Source: UBA1275 sp002323515 (GTDB lineage: Bacteria; Bacteroidota; Rhodothermia; Balneolales; Balneolaceae). Taken from it: a stretch of 64,000 bases of DNA. The notes beneath the pieces were generated by a model, which searched no databases, had not been told where the DNA came from, and saw nothing but the letters and a program-made list of their open reading frames with translations. Shown here one piece after another: positions 47,248 to 58,046 of this stretch; position 1 is the first letter of the stretch, and each line of letters begins with the position of its first letter. Made by a program: the position numbers and the translations under genes. The stretch covers positions 48,797 to 112,796 of the forward strand of contig CAXGAH010000006.1 of NCBI GenBank assembly GCA_964007875.1, written 5' to 3'.

Positions 47248-48519
47248 CTATTGCTCTGAAGAATAAATTAATTGAATTTCTGTTGGACTAAGTGGTTTAT
47301 GATAGATTTTTATATCATCTAATTGCCCTTTGAAATGATTAGCTGTAGGGAAGTCATACCCGCCCCAAGGCTCAGAGTCCCACATGATTCCAGATCTAGA
47401 ATGAATAAAGCCTAGTGCTAACTCATTCACAACATCAGGAGTTGACCCACCATATTTTAAACCTATAACTGTTTTTTTTGGGTCATCATCAGGCCATAAA
47501 TTGAAATCATAAGATTTCATGAGTTCACCATTAAAATAGAGTGAGGACTTTTTACTTTCTGAATGATGTACAAATGTAATATGTATCCATGTATCTTTTA
47601 AATAAGCCTGCATTTGATCTATTGACAAGTTTTTAGCAAAATCCCAGCCTTGCCAACCACCATTTGTAGCATCTTGAGCATCATAAGGAAACCACATATC
47701 ATCTGCAGCTGTTGATCCATCAGCAAGATGATATTGCATTGCAAACTTAGACCCATCGTAGCCACTAAATATTTCATATTGAAATCCAAAAAATGCTCCT
47801 AAGCCCATAACAAAATGACCTTTTGGATTTCCACTAGCATCTGAATGACCCTCTGAATTTGTTTTAACCCAAAAACAAATAGTAAAGTCATTGGAATTCA
47901 TTAATTCATCACCATTTGGGATTTCAATGATACTTGTTGTTCCATTAAAGGTAGCCGCCAAGCCAGCATTTTCATTTCTACTTGGAGTATAATCAATGTC
48001 TATGACTCCTGTAACTAAAGGATCAAAATCATTCTGAATATCATCTGGTATACCTTCAAAAGTATAATGCGCTATTATACCGGGAGGACTAAAAGTACCC
48101 ATAGTTGTAAAAGTTCTGGTAGTAGTTGTCAATGACTGTTCATCAACATTAAGCAGGTTAGCTGATATTTGAAATCTATATAATGTTCCATTCCCAAGAG
48201 AGATTTTTGGAGCCACAGTTAGTGTAGGTCCTAAAACTGATATTTCTATCTCCATTTCTTCTTCATTATAATCTTGAATCAGTTTTATATTTGATTCAAT
48301 GGCGGTCTCTGGTTTTATATCTGAATTAAAAGTAACCACTATTTCAGGATTTGTGGACACATTTTCAGGAGACTTTATCCCATTTAGATCTTCTCCATTC
48401 ACTGTCATTGTTTCAATATTTAAATTTACAGGTCCATTGTTATTGTTGTCGCAAGCCTGTAATACAAATGTGATGATCAAAATTAATCGAAAATAGTGTG
48501 CTGATGATTTTTTTTTCAT
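47248..48519 (-). CDS. Surface lipoprotein with Ig-like and LamG/concanavalin domains
   Basis: The ATG at 48519 gives lipoprotein signal MKKKSSAHYFRLILIITFVLQAC, 33 bp after the SusD stop; the longer start at 48558 overlaps SusD. Residues ~30-145 are a Big_5 Ig-like domain (NPEIVVTFNSDIKPETAIES). Residues ~150-420 are a LamG-like jelly roll (GIIAHYTFEGIPDDI, FTICFWVKTNSEG, HITFVHHSESKKSSLYFNGE, GQLDDIKIYHKPLSPTEIQL). Such proteins take the SusE/SusF position and bind glycan at the cell surface. No catalytic residues are evident. Confidence 0.85.
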   Translation of the reverse strand: MKKKSSAHYFRLILIITFVLQACDNNNNGPVNLNIETMTVNGEDLNGIKSPENVSTNPEIVVTFNSDIKPETAIESNIKLIQDYNEEEMEIEISVLGPTLTVAPKISLGNGTLYRFQISANLLNVDEQSLTTTTRTFTTMGTFSPPGIIAHYTFEGIPDDIQNDFDPLVTGVIDIDYTPSRNENAGLAATFNGTTSIIEIPNGDELMNSNDFTICFWVKTNSEGHSDASGNPKGHFVMGLGAFFGFQYEIFSGYDGSKFAMQYHLADGSTAADDMWFPYDAQDATNGGWQGWDFAKNLSIDQMQAYLKDTWIHITFVHHSESKKSSLYFNGELMKSYDFNLWPDDDPKKTVIGLKYGGSTPDVVNELALGFIHSRSGIMWDSEPWGGYDFPTANHFKGQLDDIKIYHKPLSPTEIQLIYSSEQ

Positions 48520-48551
48520 AGTAGCCAATTTAGATGTTAAAAATAGTATCC

Positions 48552-50024
48552 TCACCAATTAGGGTTTTGAATTAGTGAACCCTTAGATAAATCTATTTCA
48601 CTTTGTGGAATAGGTAATAATTCGTGCTTACCCTTTTGAAAACCATACGGAGCTAATATAGATTCTGCAAATTGTGTACGAACTAAATCCCAAAAGCGAT
48701 GGCCTTCTAAGGCTAATTCTACCCTTCTTTCTTGAAGTATTTTTTCTCTTAAAATAGATTTATTAACACTAATTATATCGGGTAGAACAGCATCATTTCC
48801 ACCTCTCGCTCTCTTTCTTATTTGATTTATAAATATTAGTGCTTCCTCGGGTTTATCATTTTCATTAAGTGTTTCAGCTGCCAAGAGTAAAACATCTGCA
48901 TATCGTATTAGACGTCTATTATGTCCATATTGTGTATCGGTAGAAAGACCAGGGATCCAAACTTTTCGATTATATCCTTCCATTGTTATAATTTGACCAT
49001 TCTCATCTCTTATTATATCAGGAGTAAAACTATCACCAAGTATAGTAATACCATCAATTACATCTCCTAATTCAATTATAGTAGCTTGTTTTCTAATATC
49101 ACCATGTTCAAAGGCATTACGAAGATTAATACTTGGTTGATTAAAACCCCATCCTCTGTTTGGAGTACCTCTTACGCCTTGAGTATTTGCATATTGATTT
49201 CCTTGTCCACTTTCAATTGAAATAGCTCCAATTTCAAATATAGATTCTATACCATGTTCACCATCTGGACCATTAGCGTTAAAGTAATCTGGTTCTAAAT
49301 CATAATCACCAGATTCAATGACGTCTAATAACAAATCTTCAGCTTCTAAAAAATTGTTATTAAATATGAAGACCTTTGCTAATAATGCAGACGCTGCATC
49401 TGATGAAGCTCTTCCAATATTTTGTGACGTATATTGTTTTTTTAAGGGTAAGTTATTAATTGCGAATCTTAAATCCTCTTCAATCAAATTATAAACCTCG
49501 AAGACAGTAGATCGACTTAATCTGAACTCAGGATTAGTAGTTAATACGATTGGGACACCACCAAAAGCTCGTACTAAATCAAAATAGTACAAAGCTCTTA
49601 GAAACTTAGCTTCACCTATATATCTATTTTTTAACGATTCATTCATGATAATTAGTGGTACTTTCTCAATTACGACATTTGCTCTTCTAATTCCTTGATA
49701 CAAACCATTCCACCAACGATCTAAACCATCTTGTGTTGTTGCATGCATAAAATTGTCATACGGACCTACCGTATTTAATGCATCATTTGGATTACTACCT
49801 TTGTGAGCATCGTCAGACATTATATCTAGGATAGGAAAACCACCACTGTGATAATGCCAGTTACGAAGAGTTGAATAAACCGCATTTGTAGCTTGCAGTG
49901 CATCATTTACAGATAATGGAAAAGCTTCTTGAGTTAATTCACTCTGAGGATTAACTGACAAAAAATCAGTGCAACTGATCAATGTCATTAATCCAAATAT
50001 TCCGATAACAGTTACTAATTTCAT
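48552..50024 (-). CDS. SusD/RagB-family lipoprotein (second locus)
   Basis: 490 residues with lipoprotein signal ending GLMTLISC. SusD landmarks: FLRALYYFDLVRAFGGVPIV, AASALLAKVFIFNNNFLEAE, RLIRYADVLLLAAETLNEN, QERRVELALEGHRFWDLVRTQ and the PIPQSEIDL end. It lies 11 bp downstream of SusC and forms the lid of that transporter. Confidence 0.95.
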   Translation of the reverse strand: MKLVTVIGIFGLMTLISCTDFLSVNPQSELTQEAFPLSVNDALQATNAVYSTLRNWHYHSGGFPILDIMSDDAHKGSNPNDALNTVGPYDNFMHATTQDGLDRWWNGLYQGIRRANVVIEKVPLIIMNESLKNRYIGEAKFLRALYYFDLVRAFGGVPIVLTTNPEFRLSRSTVFEVYNLIEEDLRFAINNLPLKKQYTSQNIGRASSDAASALLAKVFIFNNNFLEAEDLLLDVIESGDYDLEPDYFNANGPDGEHGIESIFEIGAISIESGQGNQYANTQGVRGTPNRGWGFNQPSINLRNAFEHGDIRKQATIIELGDVIDGITILGDSFTPDIIRDENGQIITMEGYNRKVWIPGLSTDTQYGHNRRLIRYADVLLLAAETLNENDKPEEALIFINQIRKRARGGNDAVLPDIISVNKSILREKILQERRVELALEGHRFWDLVRTQFAESILAPYGFQKGKHELLPIPQSEIDLSKGSLIQNPNW

Positions 50025-50035
50025 TAGTATAAATT

Positions 50036-53000
50036 TTAAAATGAAGTTGTTATTCCAAAGGATAAAATTCTTGGTATTGGATAAATTCCTCTATCTATAC
50101 TATTTGATAGTACATCATAACTTCCAATTTCAGGAGTATATCCATTATAACTTGTTCTAGTAAATAAATTATTTGCTTTCACATAAAATCTAAGTTCATT
50201 AATTTTTTCATTTTCTAGTTTAAATTTTGACAAACTATATCCAACAATTAAACTACGTAATCTTAGGTAACTTCCATTATGTATAAATCGGTCTGATGGT
50301 AAATAATTGTAGCCGCCATAAGAAGGTCTAGGTTCAGATAAACTTGAACCTTCACTTGTCCATCTGTTCCAAACATGTTTTTCAAAATTGTAAGGATCAG
50401 GACGAACGACATTTTTGCCGTTAAATATTTTATTTCCGATTTGACCTTGAAAATTCAGTGAAAAATCAAACCCAGAATATTCAATATCTATTGACCATCC
50501 ATATACAAAATCAGGTATTGGGGATCCTAAATAACTTCTATCATCTCCATTAATAATTCCATCTGAATTTAAATCTAAAATTCTTTGATCACCGATGTTT
50601 GCTTGAGATAAATGGGGATAATCATCTAATTCATTCTGATTTTGAAAAATACCATCTATTTTATAGCCATAAAAGGCACCTATCGGTAGTCCAACTCTTG
50701 AAAGTGTAACTTGTTGCCCATTAGCCAAACTTCCTCCTATAAGCGTTGAATCGATCCCATTACTACCCCCTATCTTTAAGATTTCATTATGAATAGTATT
50801 ACCAACTATTCCAACGGAGTAACTCAAATCATTAAACTTGTCGGACCAATCTAAGGAAAACTCAATTCCCTTATTTTGAACTGATGCAGCATTGTAACGA
50901 ATTTTCTGCCCCTGACCATTGCCAATATGTCCAGGTGTCGAAAGTTCAACAAGAATATCATCAGTAATTCGTCTATAAAAGTCAATCTCCGTAACTAAAC
51001 GATGATTAAATAGTCCTATTTCTAATCCAATATCGGCTTGCGTGGTTGACTCCCACTTCAAATTTGGATTTCCTAATTTACCATATGTTGATGCAACATA
51101 TGAAAGATCTGGATTTCCAAATATTGCCTGCAAACCTGCGTTTACTCTTGAAAATCGATCAAAATATGTTATTCGTTCGTTCCCAATTATACCCCAACTG
51201 AATCTCAATTTTAAAAAATCTAAATCCTCAAAATCTTTAATCAAATTTTCTTGATCAATATTCCATCCGAAGGCAATAGACGGAAAAACGCCCCATTTAT
51301 TCCCATCTGAAAATTTTGAAGACCCATCACTTCTCAGGCTTAATGTTGTTGTATAGGTATCATCGAAGGAATAAACTATCCGTCCTAAATAAGAGATCAT
51401 GTTATAGTAACGATTAGGATCAACACCATTAAATATGGAATTAACCATATTTATATTATTAGTCTCGTCACTTATATAGGGAGGTAATATGTACCAAAAA
51501 TCCCTCCCATCCCTTATCACATTTTGTCCAGCTAGACCCAAGATCTCAGATCGTGTTTCTTGCATTGTGAACCCAGCTAATAAATTTACATTATGTACGT
51601 TAGAAAAATCATATATATAATTGAGCGTATTTTCCCATAACCAATTGTAGCCAAATGAGTTAGATTTGAATATATCGCTAAAATCATTGTTTTGTTGGGA
51701 AGGCGACCCATCAGGGTTATATACAGTAAATGCTGGAGTAAAACTTGTATACTTATTAATAGAAACATCCGTTCCAAAACTTGTCCTAAAGAGCCATGAA
51801 TTATTAAGAAAATATTCAGCAAATATATTTCCAACAGCTCGGGCGCCATTGTTATAGGAATTAGAATTTGCTATATCAGCTAAAGGATTTCCAACATTTG
51901 GTACAACTGCAAAACTTCCATCCTCATAATAAGGTACCATAACTGGTTGAGCCCGATATATTTGAAAAGTGACATCTGGTACTATTCTCTGCTCATAGGG
52001 TGCTATTGATATATTATTCCCAATGCGCACTCTTCGCCCAAATCTGTAACTGTTATTCAACTTGAAATTCAAGCGTTCATAGCTTGAAGGTTGGATTATA
52101 CCTTCTTGCCGAAAATAACCAATACTCAAATAGTATTCTGTCTTATTATTGCCACCCTGTATAGATATTTGGTGATTTTGCTGTGGAGTCGAAGTAAAAA
52201 TTAAATCTTGCCAATCTGTATTTGGCACTACATCCACGTTATTATAGGTGCCAGATCGTATTTCATTTGTAATTATAGCAAACTCTTTACCATTTAATAA
52301 ATCTATTTTTTTTTCCAACTGTTGAATACCAGTTTCAGTAGATAGAGTAATAATTGGTTTTTCAAACAGACTTGATCCTTTCTTCGTCTGAACCAATATC
52401 ACTCCATTAGCACCTCTAGACCCATAAATGGCAGTTGCTGATGCATCTTTGAGAACTTCAATAGATTCAATATCAGACGAATTTAAAAACTGAATATCAT
52501 CTAAAATAACACCATCGACAACATATACTGGAGAGGAATTACCAAAGGTTCCAACACCTCTTATTCGTACGGCAGCCCCCGCCCCTGGAGCACCAGATAT
52601 TGTACTTATTTGGACCCCTGCTACTTTTCCTTGAAGAGATTGTTCTGCATTTAAACTAGATATCTTACCAATATCTTCTGACTTTAAACGCCCAATAGCA
52701 CCTGTTAAATCACGTTTGCGTAAGGAACCATACCCAACCACAACCACCTCATCTAATACATCTACTATTTGTACTAATTGAATCCTAAGTATACTTGTTG
52801 TATCAATTTCTACTATTTTTGTTTTATAGCCTATATAAGACAGTACTAAATATTGGTCATTTTGATCGATGGAAAACGAAAAATATCCCTGTTTATCTGT
52901 TGCTGTTCCATTCAGCTTATCTTTAACAATAATATTTACACCTGGTATCGGTTGTTCAGAATCACTGTCAAAAACAAATCCTTTAATCTTTACTTGTCCA

Positions 53001-53062
53001 TAGAGCGGAGATAAGCCGCTAAAAGTAGCAAGTAGTAGCACTAAAGGGATTAAATATTTCAT
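50036..53062 (-). CDS. SusC/RagA-family TonB-dependent transporter (second locus)
   Basis: 1008 residues with signal peptide MKYLIPLVLLLATFSGLSPLYGQ, regulatory-like domain KGFVFDSDSEQPIPGVNIIV, SusC signature VVVGYGSLRKRDLTGAIG, plug segments VRIRGVGTFGNSSPVYVVDG and VLKDASATAIYGSRGANGV, and a barrel ending SFGITTSF. It heads the minus-strand operon of SusD, LamG lipoprotein and GH144-like enzyme, so it probably imports beta-1,2-gluco-oligosaccharides. Confidence 0.95.
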   Translation of the reverse strand: MKYLIPLVLLLATFSGLSPLYGQVKIKGFVFDSDSEQPIPGVNIIVKDKLNGTATDKQGYFSFSIDQNDQYLVLSYIGYKTKIVEIDTTSILRIQLVQIVDVLDEVVVVGYGSLRKRDLTGAIGRLKSEDIGKISSLNAEQSLQGKVAGVQISTISGAPGAGAAVRIRGVGTFGNSSPVYVVDGVILDDIQFLNSSDIESIEVLKDASATAIYGSRGANGVILVQTKKGSSLFEKPIITLSTETGIQQLEKKIDLLNGKEFAIITNEIRSGTYNNVDVVPNTDWQDLIFTSTPQQNHQISIQGGNNKTEYYLSIGYFRQEGIIQPSSYERLNFKLNNSYRFGRRVRIGNNISIAPYEQRIVPDVTFQIYRAQPVMVPYYEDGSFAVVPNVGNPLADIANSNSYNNGARAVGNIFAEYFLNNSWLFRTSFGTDVSINKYTSFTPAFTVYNPDGSPSQQNNDFSDIFKSNSFGYNWLWENTLNYIYDFSNVHNVNLLAGFTMQETRSEILGLAGQNVIRDGRDFWYILPPYISDETNNINMVNSIFNGVDPNRYYNMISYLGRIVYSFDDTYTTTLSLRSDGSSKFSDGNKWGVFPSIAFGWNIDQENLIKDFEDLDFLKLRFSWGIIGNERITYFDRFSRVNAGLQAIFGNPDLSYVASTYGKLGNPNLKWESTTQADIGLEIGLFNHRLVTEIDFYRRITDDILVELSTPGHIGNGQGQKIRYNAASVQNKGIEFSLDWSDKFNDLSYSVGIVGNTIHNEILKIGGSNGIDSTLIGGSLANGQQVTLSRVGLPIGAFYGYKIDGIFQNQNELDDYPHLSQANIGDQRILDLNSDGIINGDDRSYLGSPIPDFVYGWSIDIEYSGFDFSLNFQGQIGNKIFNGKNVVRPDPYNFEKHVWNRWTSEGSSLSEPRPSYGGYNYLPSDRFIHNGSYLRLRSLIVGYSLSKFKLENEKINELRFYVKANNLFTRTSYNGYTPEIGSYDVLSNSIDRGIYPIPRILSFGITTSF

Positions 53063-53097
53063 AATTACATCTAACTAGAATATTTATACAGTATCAC

Positions 53098-53142
53098 AAA
53101 AGAATAAGAAAAAGAAAAAGAAGAAGAAGAATAAGAAAACTA
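53098..53142. repeat. Purine-only GA-rich low-complexity tract
   Basis: About 45 bases of almost only A and G with AAG/GAA steps (aagaagaagaataag...) in the divergent region between the SusC gene and the CotH gene. It could mark slipped-strand variation near the SusC promoter, or be neutral. Confidence 0.7.
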
Positions 53143-53161
53143 ATTTATTGAAATACAATTA

Positions 53162-53194
53162 TACCCCTACAATATTTGCTAAAAAGACGGGGTA
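53162..53194. promoter_or_regulatory. Inverted repeat TACCCC/GGGGTA upstream of second SusC
   Basis: Six-base arms at 53162-53167 and 53189-53194, with a 21-base spacer, in the divergent promoter region. G/C arms stand out in AT-rich DNA. It is a candidate regulator site or hairpin; nothing more can be supported. Confidence 0.3.
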
Positions 53195-53254
53195 ATATTC
53201 CCTATAACTCTATACATTACTTATAATTGTATTAAAAATGTGATTAAGTATGAA

Positions 53255-56200
53255 ATGAAGTTCAGTTTATCATTTCTAATTTTATTAGTCAGTTCACTAT
53301 GCATCTCCGCACAAGAATCAGGAATTGTCATAAATGAGTTTCTTGCTTCTAATGTAACCACAAATCCCGATATGGTGGATTTTGGAGATTTCTCAGACTG
53401 GATCGAATTGTACAACAATCTGGATCATGAAGCTGACTTAAGCGGGTATTATCTAACAGATGATCTTAATGATCAAAGAAAATGGCAGATCCCAAAAAAT
53501 ACGGTCATTCTATCCAAAGACTTTTATTTTTTGTGGGCTGATGGTGAGAATGACATACCAGGACAAAACTATTTAAGAACTTGGTGGCCAAATAATATTT
53601 CATATATAACTCAATGGTCTCACACCAATTTCAAACTAAATAAAGATGCCGAGCTAATCGCTCTTTTTGATCCTGATGGTGTACTGATTGATTCTGTAAG
53701 TTTCTCAAATCAGATTGAAGATGTTTCTTATGGTAGAAAACCAGATGGCTCTTCCAACTGGTTCAGGTTTGGTGAACCCACCCCTGGAAAAACAAATTCT
53801 ACCGAAGGTATAAAATCGACTCTGTTTGCCGGAGACGTTATTTTCTCTGAACCAGGTGGATTCTTCACTTCTTCTCAATCAGTGATTCTTAGTTCAAATT
53901 CCAGTTCAGGGACCATTCGATATACTCTAGATGGAAAAGAACCAACTAGTGAATCAGCTTTATATGAAGTACCCATTTCTATAAATAAAAATACAATTCT
54001 AAAAGCAAGAGTATTTGAGGAAGGAAAAATACCAGGAACAGTGTTCGGAGGTTCTTATTTCATCAATGAAGATCGTAATCTACCCGCATTCTCCATAATT
54101 TCTGACCCAAAATATATTATGGGTAAAAATCTTGGTATTTATCTGAATACACTTAAAGAAAGGGAAATACCTGTCAATATTGAATTCTTTCCATTAGGCT
54201 TTAATGCGGGACTTTCTCAGCAGGTTGGAATGAGAATCGGTGGAGAGAATATTTACAGATTTGCACAAAAACCTTTAAATATATATGCCCGCGGAGATTA
54301 TGGTGAGTCAAATATTGAATACTCGGTCTTTGACCACTTACCCTTTCAGTCCTATAAAAGATTATATCTCCGTAACAGTGGTGATGACTGGCCATATACT
54401 ATGATCCGAGATGGTATGATATCTAGCCTAATTAGGAATCAGGTTTCAAATTCAGTGCAGGCTTACAGACCTAGTGTGTTATACTTGAATGGTGAGTATT
54501 GGGGAATATATAATCTGCGTGAGAAACTGGATGCTAAATATTTCTCTCTTCATTACAATACTGCCAAAGCTGATCTCGATCATTTAGAATCAAACTATAG
54601 AGTAATTGAGGGTGACTCTTCCGATTATCTAGCATTACTTGATCTGGCTTCTTCTACCGATCTCAGTGCTTCGGATATCTATTCTCAGATTATCAGTCAG
54701 ATCGATGTTCAGAATCTTATGGATTTTGTAATTGTTCAAGCTTATCTAGCGAATAGCAGCTGGGGACATAACAGAGAAATCTGGAGAGATCGCGGAAATG
54801 AAAGCATTTGGCGCTGGGTACTGGTTGATATGGATCGGGGATTCAATACCAGCAGAATTAATAGTGATCAGATTCAGGATCTTTATGAAGATTTTGAACT
54901 TTTCAAATATTTGAGTTCAAATGAGCAATTCAAGAATGAATTCCTTCAACGCTATTCTGAACGGCTCAATACCACGTTTGCTACAAATAGAGTAATATCC
55001 ATCATTGACAGTCTAGCTTCCGGAATTGAAGCCGAAATCCCACGTCACATATCAAAATGGGGAACTTTTATAGATTCACTATCCATAACTGAGTGGGGAG
55101 AGTCATCTGGTATTTCCTCTATTGAAAGTTGGAATGCTGAAATACAGAAATTCAGAATATTTGCGGAAAAACGTCCTGCTTCAGCAATACGAAACTTGTC
55201 TGACCTATTTTCTCTAAGTGGCCGCTCAACACTATCCATAAATTCGAATATTCAAGGTGCTGGAAAAGTGGATATGAATGGATTTTTCAAAGATATAGAT
55301 GCTTCTTCAGGACTTTATTTTAATGGAATTCCCATCCGCATAAAAGCCTATTCGCCACCAGGATATAAATTCAGCTCATGGAAGCAAATAGGAGGAACTT
55401 CAAATGAAATGCTTATATCTAAAAAGAGTGTTTGGAATTACTATGACCAGACAAATGTGCCATCCTTTTGGAATACACTGGATTTTGATGACAGTACCTG
55501 GGAATCAGGAACAGGAATATTAGGCTATGGAGATGATCAGGACACACAAATCGAGTATGGAATGGATGCTCGAAATAAAAATATAAGTGCCTACTTCCGT
55601 CATCATTTTGAACTAACTGAAACTTCAAATATCACAGAATTAGAATTTGAGATATTAATTGACGACGGTGCGGTTGTATATATGAATGGCAGTGAAATCG
55701 CACGATTTAATATGCCAGAAGGAGCGGTCAGCGAGAATACTGAAGCTATTGATGTTATTGGTTCGAATGATGAGACAACCTATCAACAATTCCGAATCAA
55801 CCCGGACAATTTATTAACTGGTGAGAATATAATAGCCATTTCAATACATCAGAGTTCACCAATCAGCTCTGACCTGAGTTTTGACCTAAGCTTATCGAAG
55901 ATCATGGAATATGAATCTACTGATACCACCCTGATCTCGAAAACAGATTCAATCAGTATCAGTCTTCTAGGAGATACTGAACTCTTCGCAGAATTCACAC
56001 TTAATAGTTCTAGTTTCATCCCTTCAGTGATCGATGAATCTTTGACTCTAAATAAAACCAACTCGCCATACTATCTGTCCAAGAATGTAGAGATCAAGTC
56101 CGGAGCAGTCCTTGAAATTGATTCGGGTGTTGAATTGCTGATAGATCAAGGCAAAGGTATAACTGTAAAAGGAACATTAAACATTAATGGTACGGAAGAT

Positions 56201-57940
56201 GAGCCAGTTAGACTGAATTCTTATATTCCCGGTCAACAATGGGAAGGTTTGTTCTTTAATAACGCAGATTCCAGATCTATCTTAAATCATTTTATTATTA
56301 CTGAAGCAAGCGGGATTAAAAATGACGAGTATTTCTTTTCTGCTATTTCTCTTCTCAACTCAGATGTAGAAATTTCAAACTCTGTGATCAGGGATATTTC
56401 ACTGCCGATTTCTTCCCAATATAGTAGATTAAAAATAACAAGAAGCAGAATATCCAATGCTACTCATATAGGTGACTATGTGAATGTGAACGGCGGCAAA
56501 TTGTGGTTGATTAATAACACTTTTACGGGCAATAATATTGAGGACATGGACGCTATCGATATCGGATTCATGGAAGATACCACTATCATTCAGGGTAATA
56601 CCTTCTATGATTTTGTTGGTGATAACACAGATGCAATCGATATTGGAGATTCATCAATAGACGTTCAGATCATTGGGAACAAAGTTGTGAATTGTGGTGA
56701 TAAAGCCGTGTCAATAGGTCAGGGTTCGAAAGCTCATATCTTTAAAAATGTCTTTGCCAAATGTAATTTGGGAATTGGTATAAAAGATGATGGTTCGATT
56801 GGTTATATAAATCATAATACATTTTATTCAAACAATGTGGGTGTGGCTGTCTATGAGAAAGTCCTTAACCGTGGTGGGGGTTCAGCTGAGATTCGAAACT
56901 CTATTTTTATGAACTCAAGTGAAGCATCAGTAACCTATGATCAATTCTCTTCGGCTGACGTGTATTACTCCATAAGTAATACTGATACTCTTGAAGGAAG
57001 CTTCAATCTTTTAGCTGATATCTATCTCATAAACCCAGATAATGAAAACTATTATCCTCAGGTTGTTTCCCCGGTAATCGATGCCTCTGAGAATAAATAT
57101 CTTGATTACGAAAGTACCAACTTATTATCCGAGATCGGAGCATTTCAATTTCAGGGAATACTTGATCCGGATTTAGTAATCAATGAAATCAATTATAATT
57201 CCTCACCAGATTTTAATCCTGAAGATTGGGTCGAATTCTATAATACCACAAATTCTCAACTGGATATCAGCAAGTGGGTATTCATTGATGGATCTTTTGA
57301 ACAAACTTATATCTTTCAGGATAATTTAATCATCCCTTCACGCAAATATCATGTTGTATCTCGTGATCTTTCATTATTCACAGATTTATTTCCTGCTGTA
57401 GCTAATGTCACCGGAAGCATGAATAATGGTCTAAGTGGCAGCGGGGAATCATTATTTTTGTACAATAATGATGGTTTTCTTATCGATTCACTGACTTTTA
57501 CGGATAAAAGTCCATGGCCAACACAAGCTGATGGTAACGGTTCAAGCCTTGAGCTGAAATCCCCTTTTCTCGATAATGGATTACCAGACTCCTGGCAAGC
57601 CTCTCCGGGATATGGAACACCAGGATTGGATAATTCTCAATTCACTCCAAATGAATTTGAGGATGATACTACTCCAGATAAGGTCGCTCTATTTCAAAAC
57701 TATCCTAATCCATTCAATCCAACTACTCAGATTCAGTATGCGCTACCAGAGGCCTCAATAGTAACTCTCGAAGTGTTTAATAGTTTGGGTCAAAAAGTAA
57801 TGGAATTAGTCAATGGTCAACAATCAGCTGGGCATCATACTGCTGCCTTTAGTGCACCAGGATTATCGAGTGGAGTGTACCTGTATAAACTAACAACTCC
57901 GTCGTTTACCAAAACTAAGAAGATGCTTCTGATTAAATAA
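53255..57940 (+). CDS. Giant secreted CotH-kinase-like protein with lamin-tail, beta-helix and T9SS domains
   Basis: The ATG at 53255 gives signal MKFSLSFLILLVSSLCISAQ; the GTG at 53240 is five codons earlier. 1561 residues in order: lamin-tail domain (~25-150, IVINEFLASN, FSDWIELYNN), a chitobiase-type FN3-like unit (TIRYTLDGKEPTSESALYE), a CotH kinase-like domain (~270-640, LYLRNSGDDWPYTMIRDG, YWGIYNLREKLDAKY, LVDMDRGFN), a jelly-roll segment (FEILIDDGAVVYMNGSEIAR), a right-handed beta-helix (~900-1270), a second lamin-tail domain (VINEINYNSSPDFNPEDWVEFY) and a T9SS domain. CotH proteins phosphorylate surface proteins in spores and are found in many secreted bacterial proteins. Role here is unknown. 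Confidence 0.88.
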   Translation: MKFSLSFLILLVSSLCISAQESGIVINEFLASNVTTNPDMVDFGDFSDWIELYNNLDHEADLSGYYLTDDLNDQRKWQIPKNTVILSKDFYFLWADGENDIPGQNYLRTWWPNNISYITQWSHTNFKLNKDAELIALFDPDGVLIDSVSFSNQIEDVSYGRKPDGSSNWFRFGEPTPGKTNSTEGIKSTLFAGDVIFSEPGGFFTSSQSVILSSNSSSGTIRYTLDGKEPTSESALYEVPISINKNTILKARVFEEGKIPGTVFGGSYFINEDRNLPAFSIISDPKYIMGKNLGIYLNTLKEREIPVNIEFFPLGFNAGLSQQVGMRIGGENIYRFAQKPLNIYARGDYGESNIEYSVFDHLPFQSYKRLYLRNSGDDWPYTMIRDGMISSLIRNQVSNSVQAYRPSVLYLNGEYWGIYNLREKLDAKYFSLHYNTAKADLDHLESNYRVIEGDSSDYLALLDLASSTDLSASDIYSQIISQIDVQNLMDFVIVQAYLANSSWGHNREIWRDRGNESIWRWVLVDMDRGFNTSRINSDQIQDLYEDFELFKYLSSNEQFKNEFLQRYSERLNTTFATNRVISIIDSLASGIEAEIPRHISKWGTFIDSLSITEWGESSGISSIESWNAEIQKFRIFAEKRPASAIRNLSDLFSLSGRSTLSINSNIQGAGKVDMNGFFKDIDASSGLYFNGIPIRIKAYSPPGYKFSSWKQIGGTSNEMLISKKSVWNYYDQTNVPSFWNTLDFDDSTWESGTGILGYGDDQDTQIEYGMDARNKNISAYFRHHFELTETSNITELEFEILIDDGAVVYMNGSEIARFNMPEGAVSENTEAIDVIGSNDETTYQQFRINPDNLLTGENIIAISIHQSSPISSDLSFDLSLSKIMEYESTDTTLISKTDSISISLLGDTELFAEFTLNSSSFIPSVIDESLTLNKTNSPYYLSKNVEIKSGAVLEIDSGVELLIDQGKGITVKGTLNINGTEDEPVRLNSYIPGQQWEGLFFNNADSRSILNHFIITEASGIKNDEYFFSAISLLNSDVEISNSVIRDISLPISSQYSRLKITRSRISNATHIGDYVNVNGGKLWLINNTFTGNNIEDMDAIDIGFMEDTTIIQGNTFYDFVGDNTDAIDIGDSSIDVQIIGNKVVNCGDKAVSIGQGSKAHIFKNVFAKCNLGIGIKDDGSIGYINHNTFYSNNVGVAVYEKVLNRGGGSAEIRNSIFMNSSEASVTYDQFSSADVYYSISNTDTLEGSFNLLADIYLINPDNENYYPQVVSPVIDASENKYLDYESTNLLSEIGAFQFQGILDPDLVINEINYNSSPDFNPEDWVEFYNTTNSQLDISKWVFIDGSFEQTYIFQDNLIIPSRKYHVVSRDLSLFTDLFPAVANVTGSMNNGLSGSGESLFLYNNDGFLIDSLTFTDKSPWPTQADGNGSSLELKSPFLDNGLPDSWQASPGYGTPGLDNSQFTPNEFEDDTTPDKVALFQNYPNPFNPTTQIQYALPEASIVTLEVFNSLGQKVMELVNGQQSAGHHTAAFSAPGLSSGVYLYKLTTPSFTKTKKMLLIK

Positions 57941-58046
57941 GAAACTCTTCATTCGGAGTTCTGGAATTGAGCAAAAAATGAGGTCTGTATTATCCCTTAG
58001 TAATAATAATGGTAAGGTTTATCTACAAACCATCAAGAATAATTAA

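Noticed and set aside
53098..53142. Structured repeat or CRISPR remnant in the GA tract
   Set aside because: Simple-sequence purine run without spacing or unit conservation.
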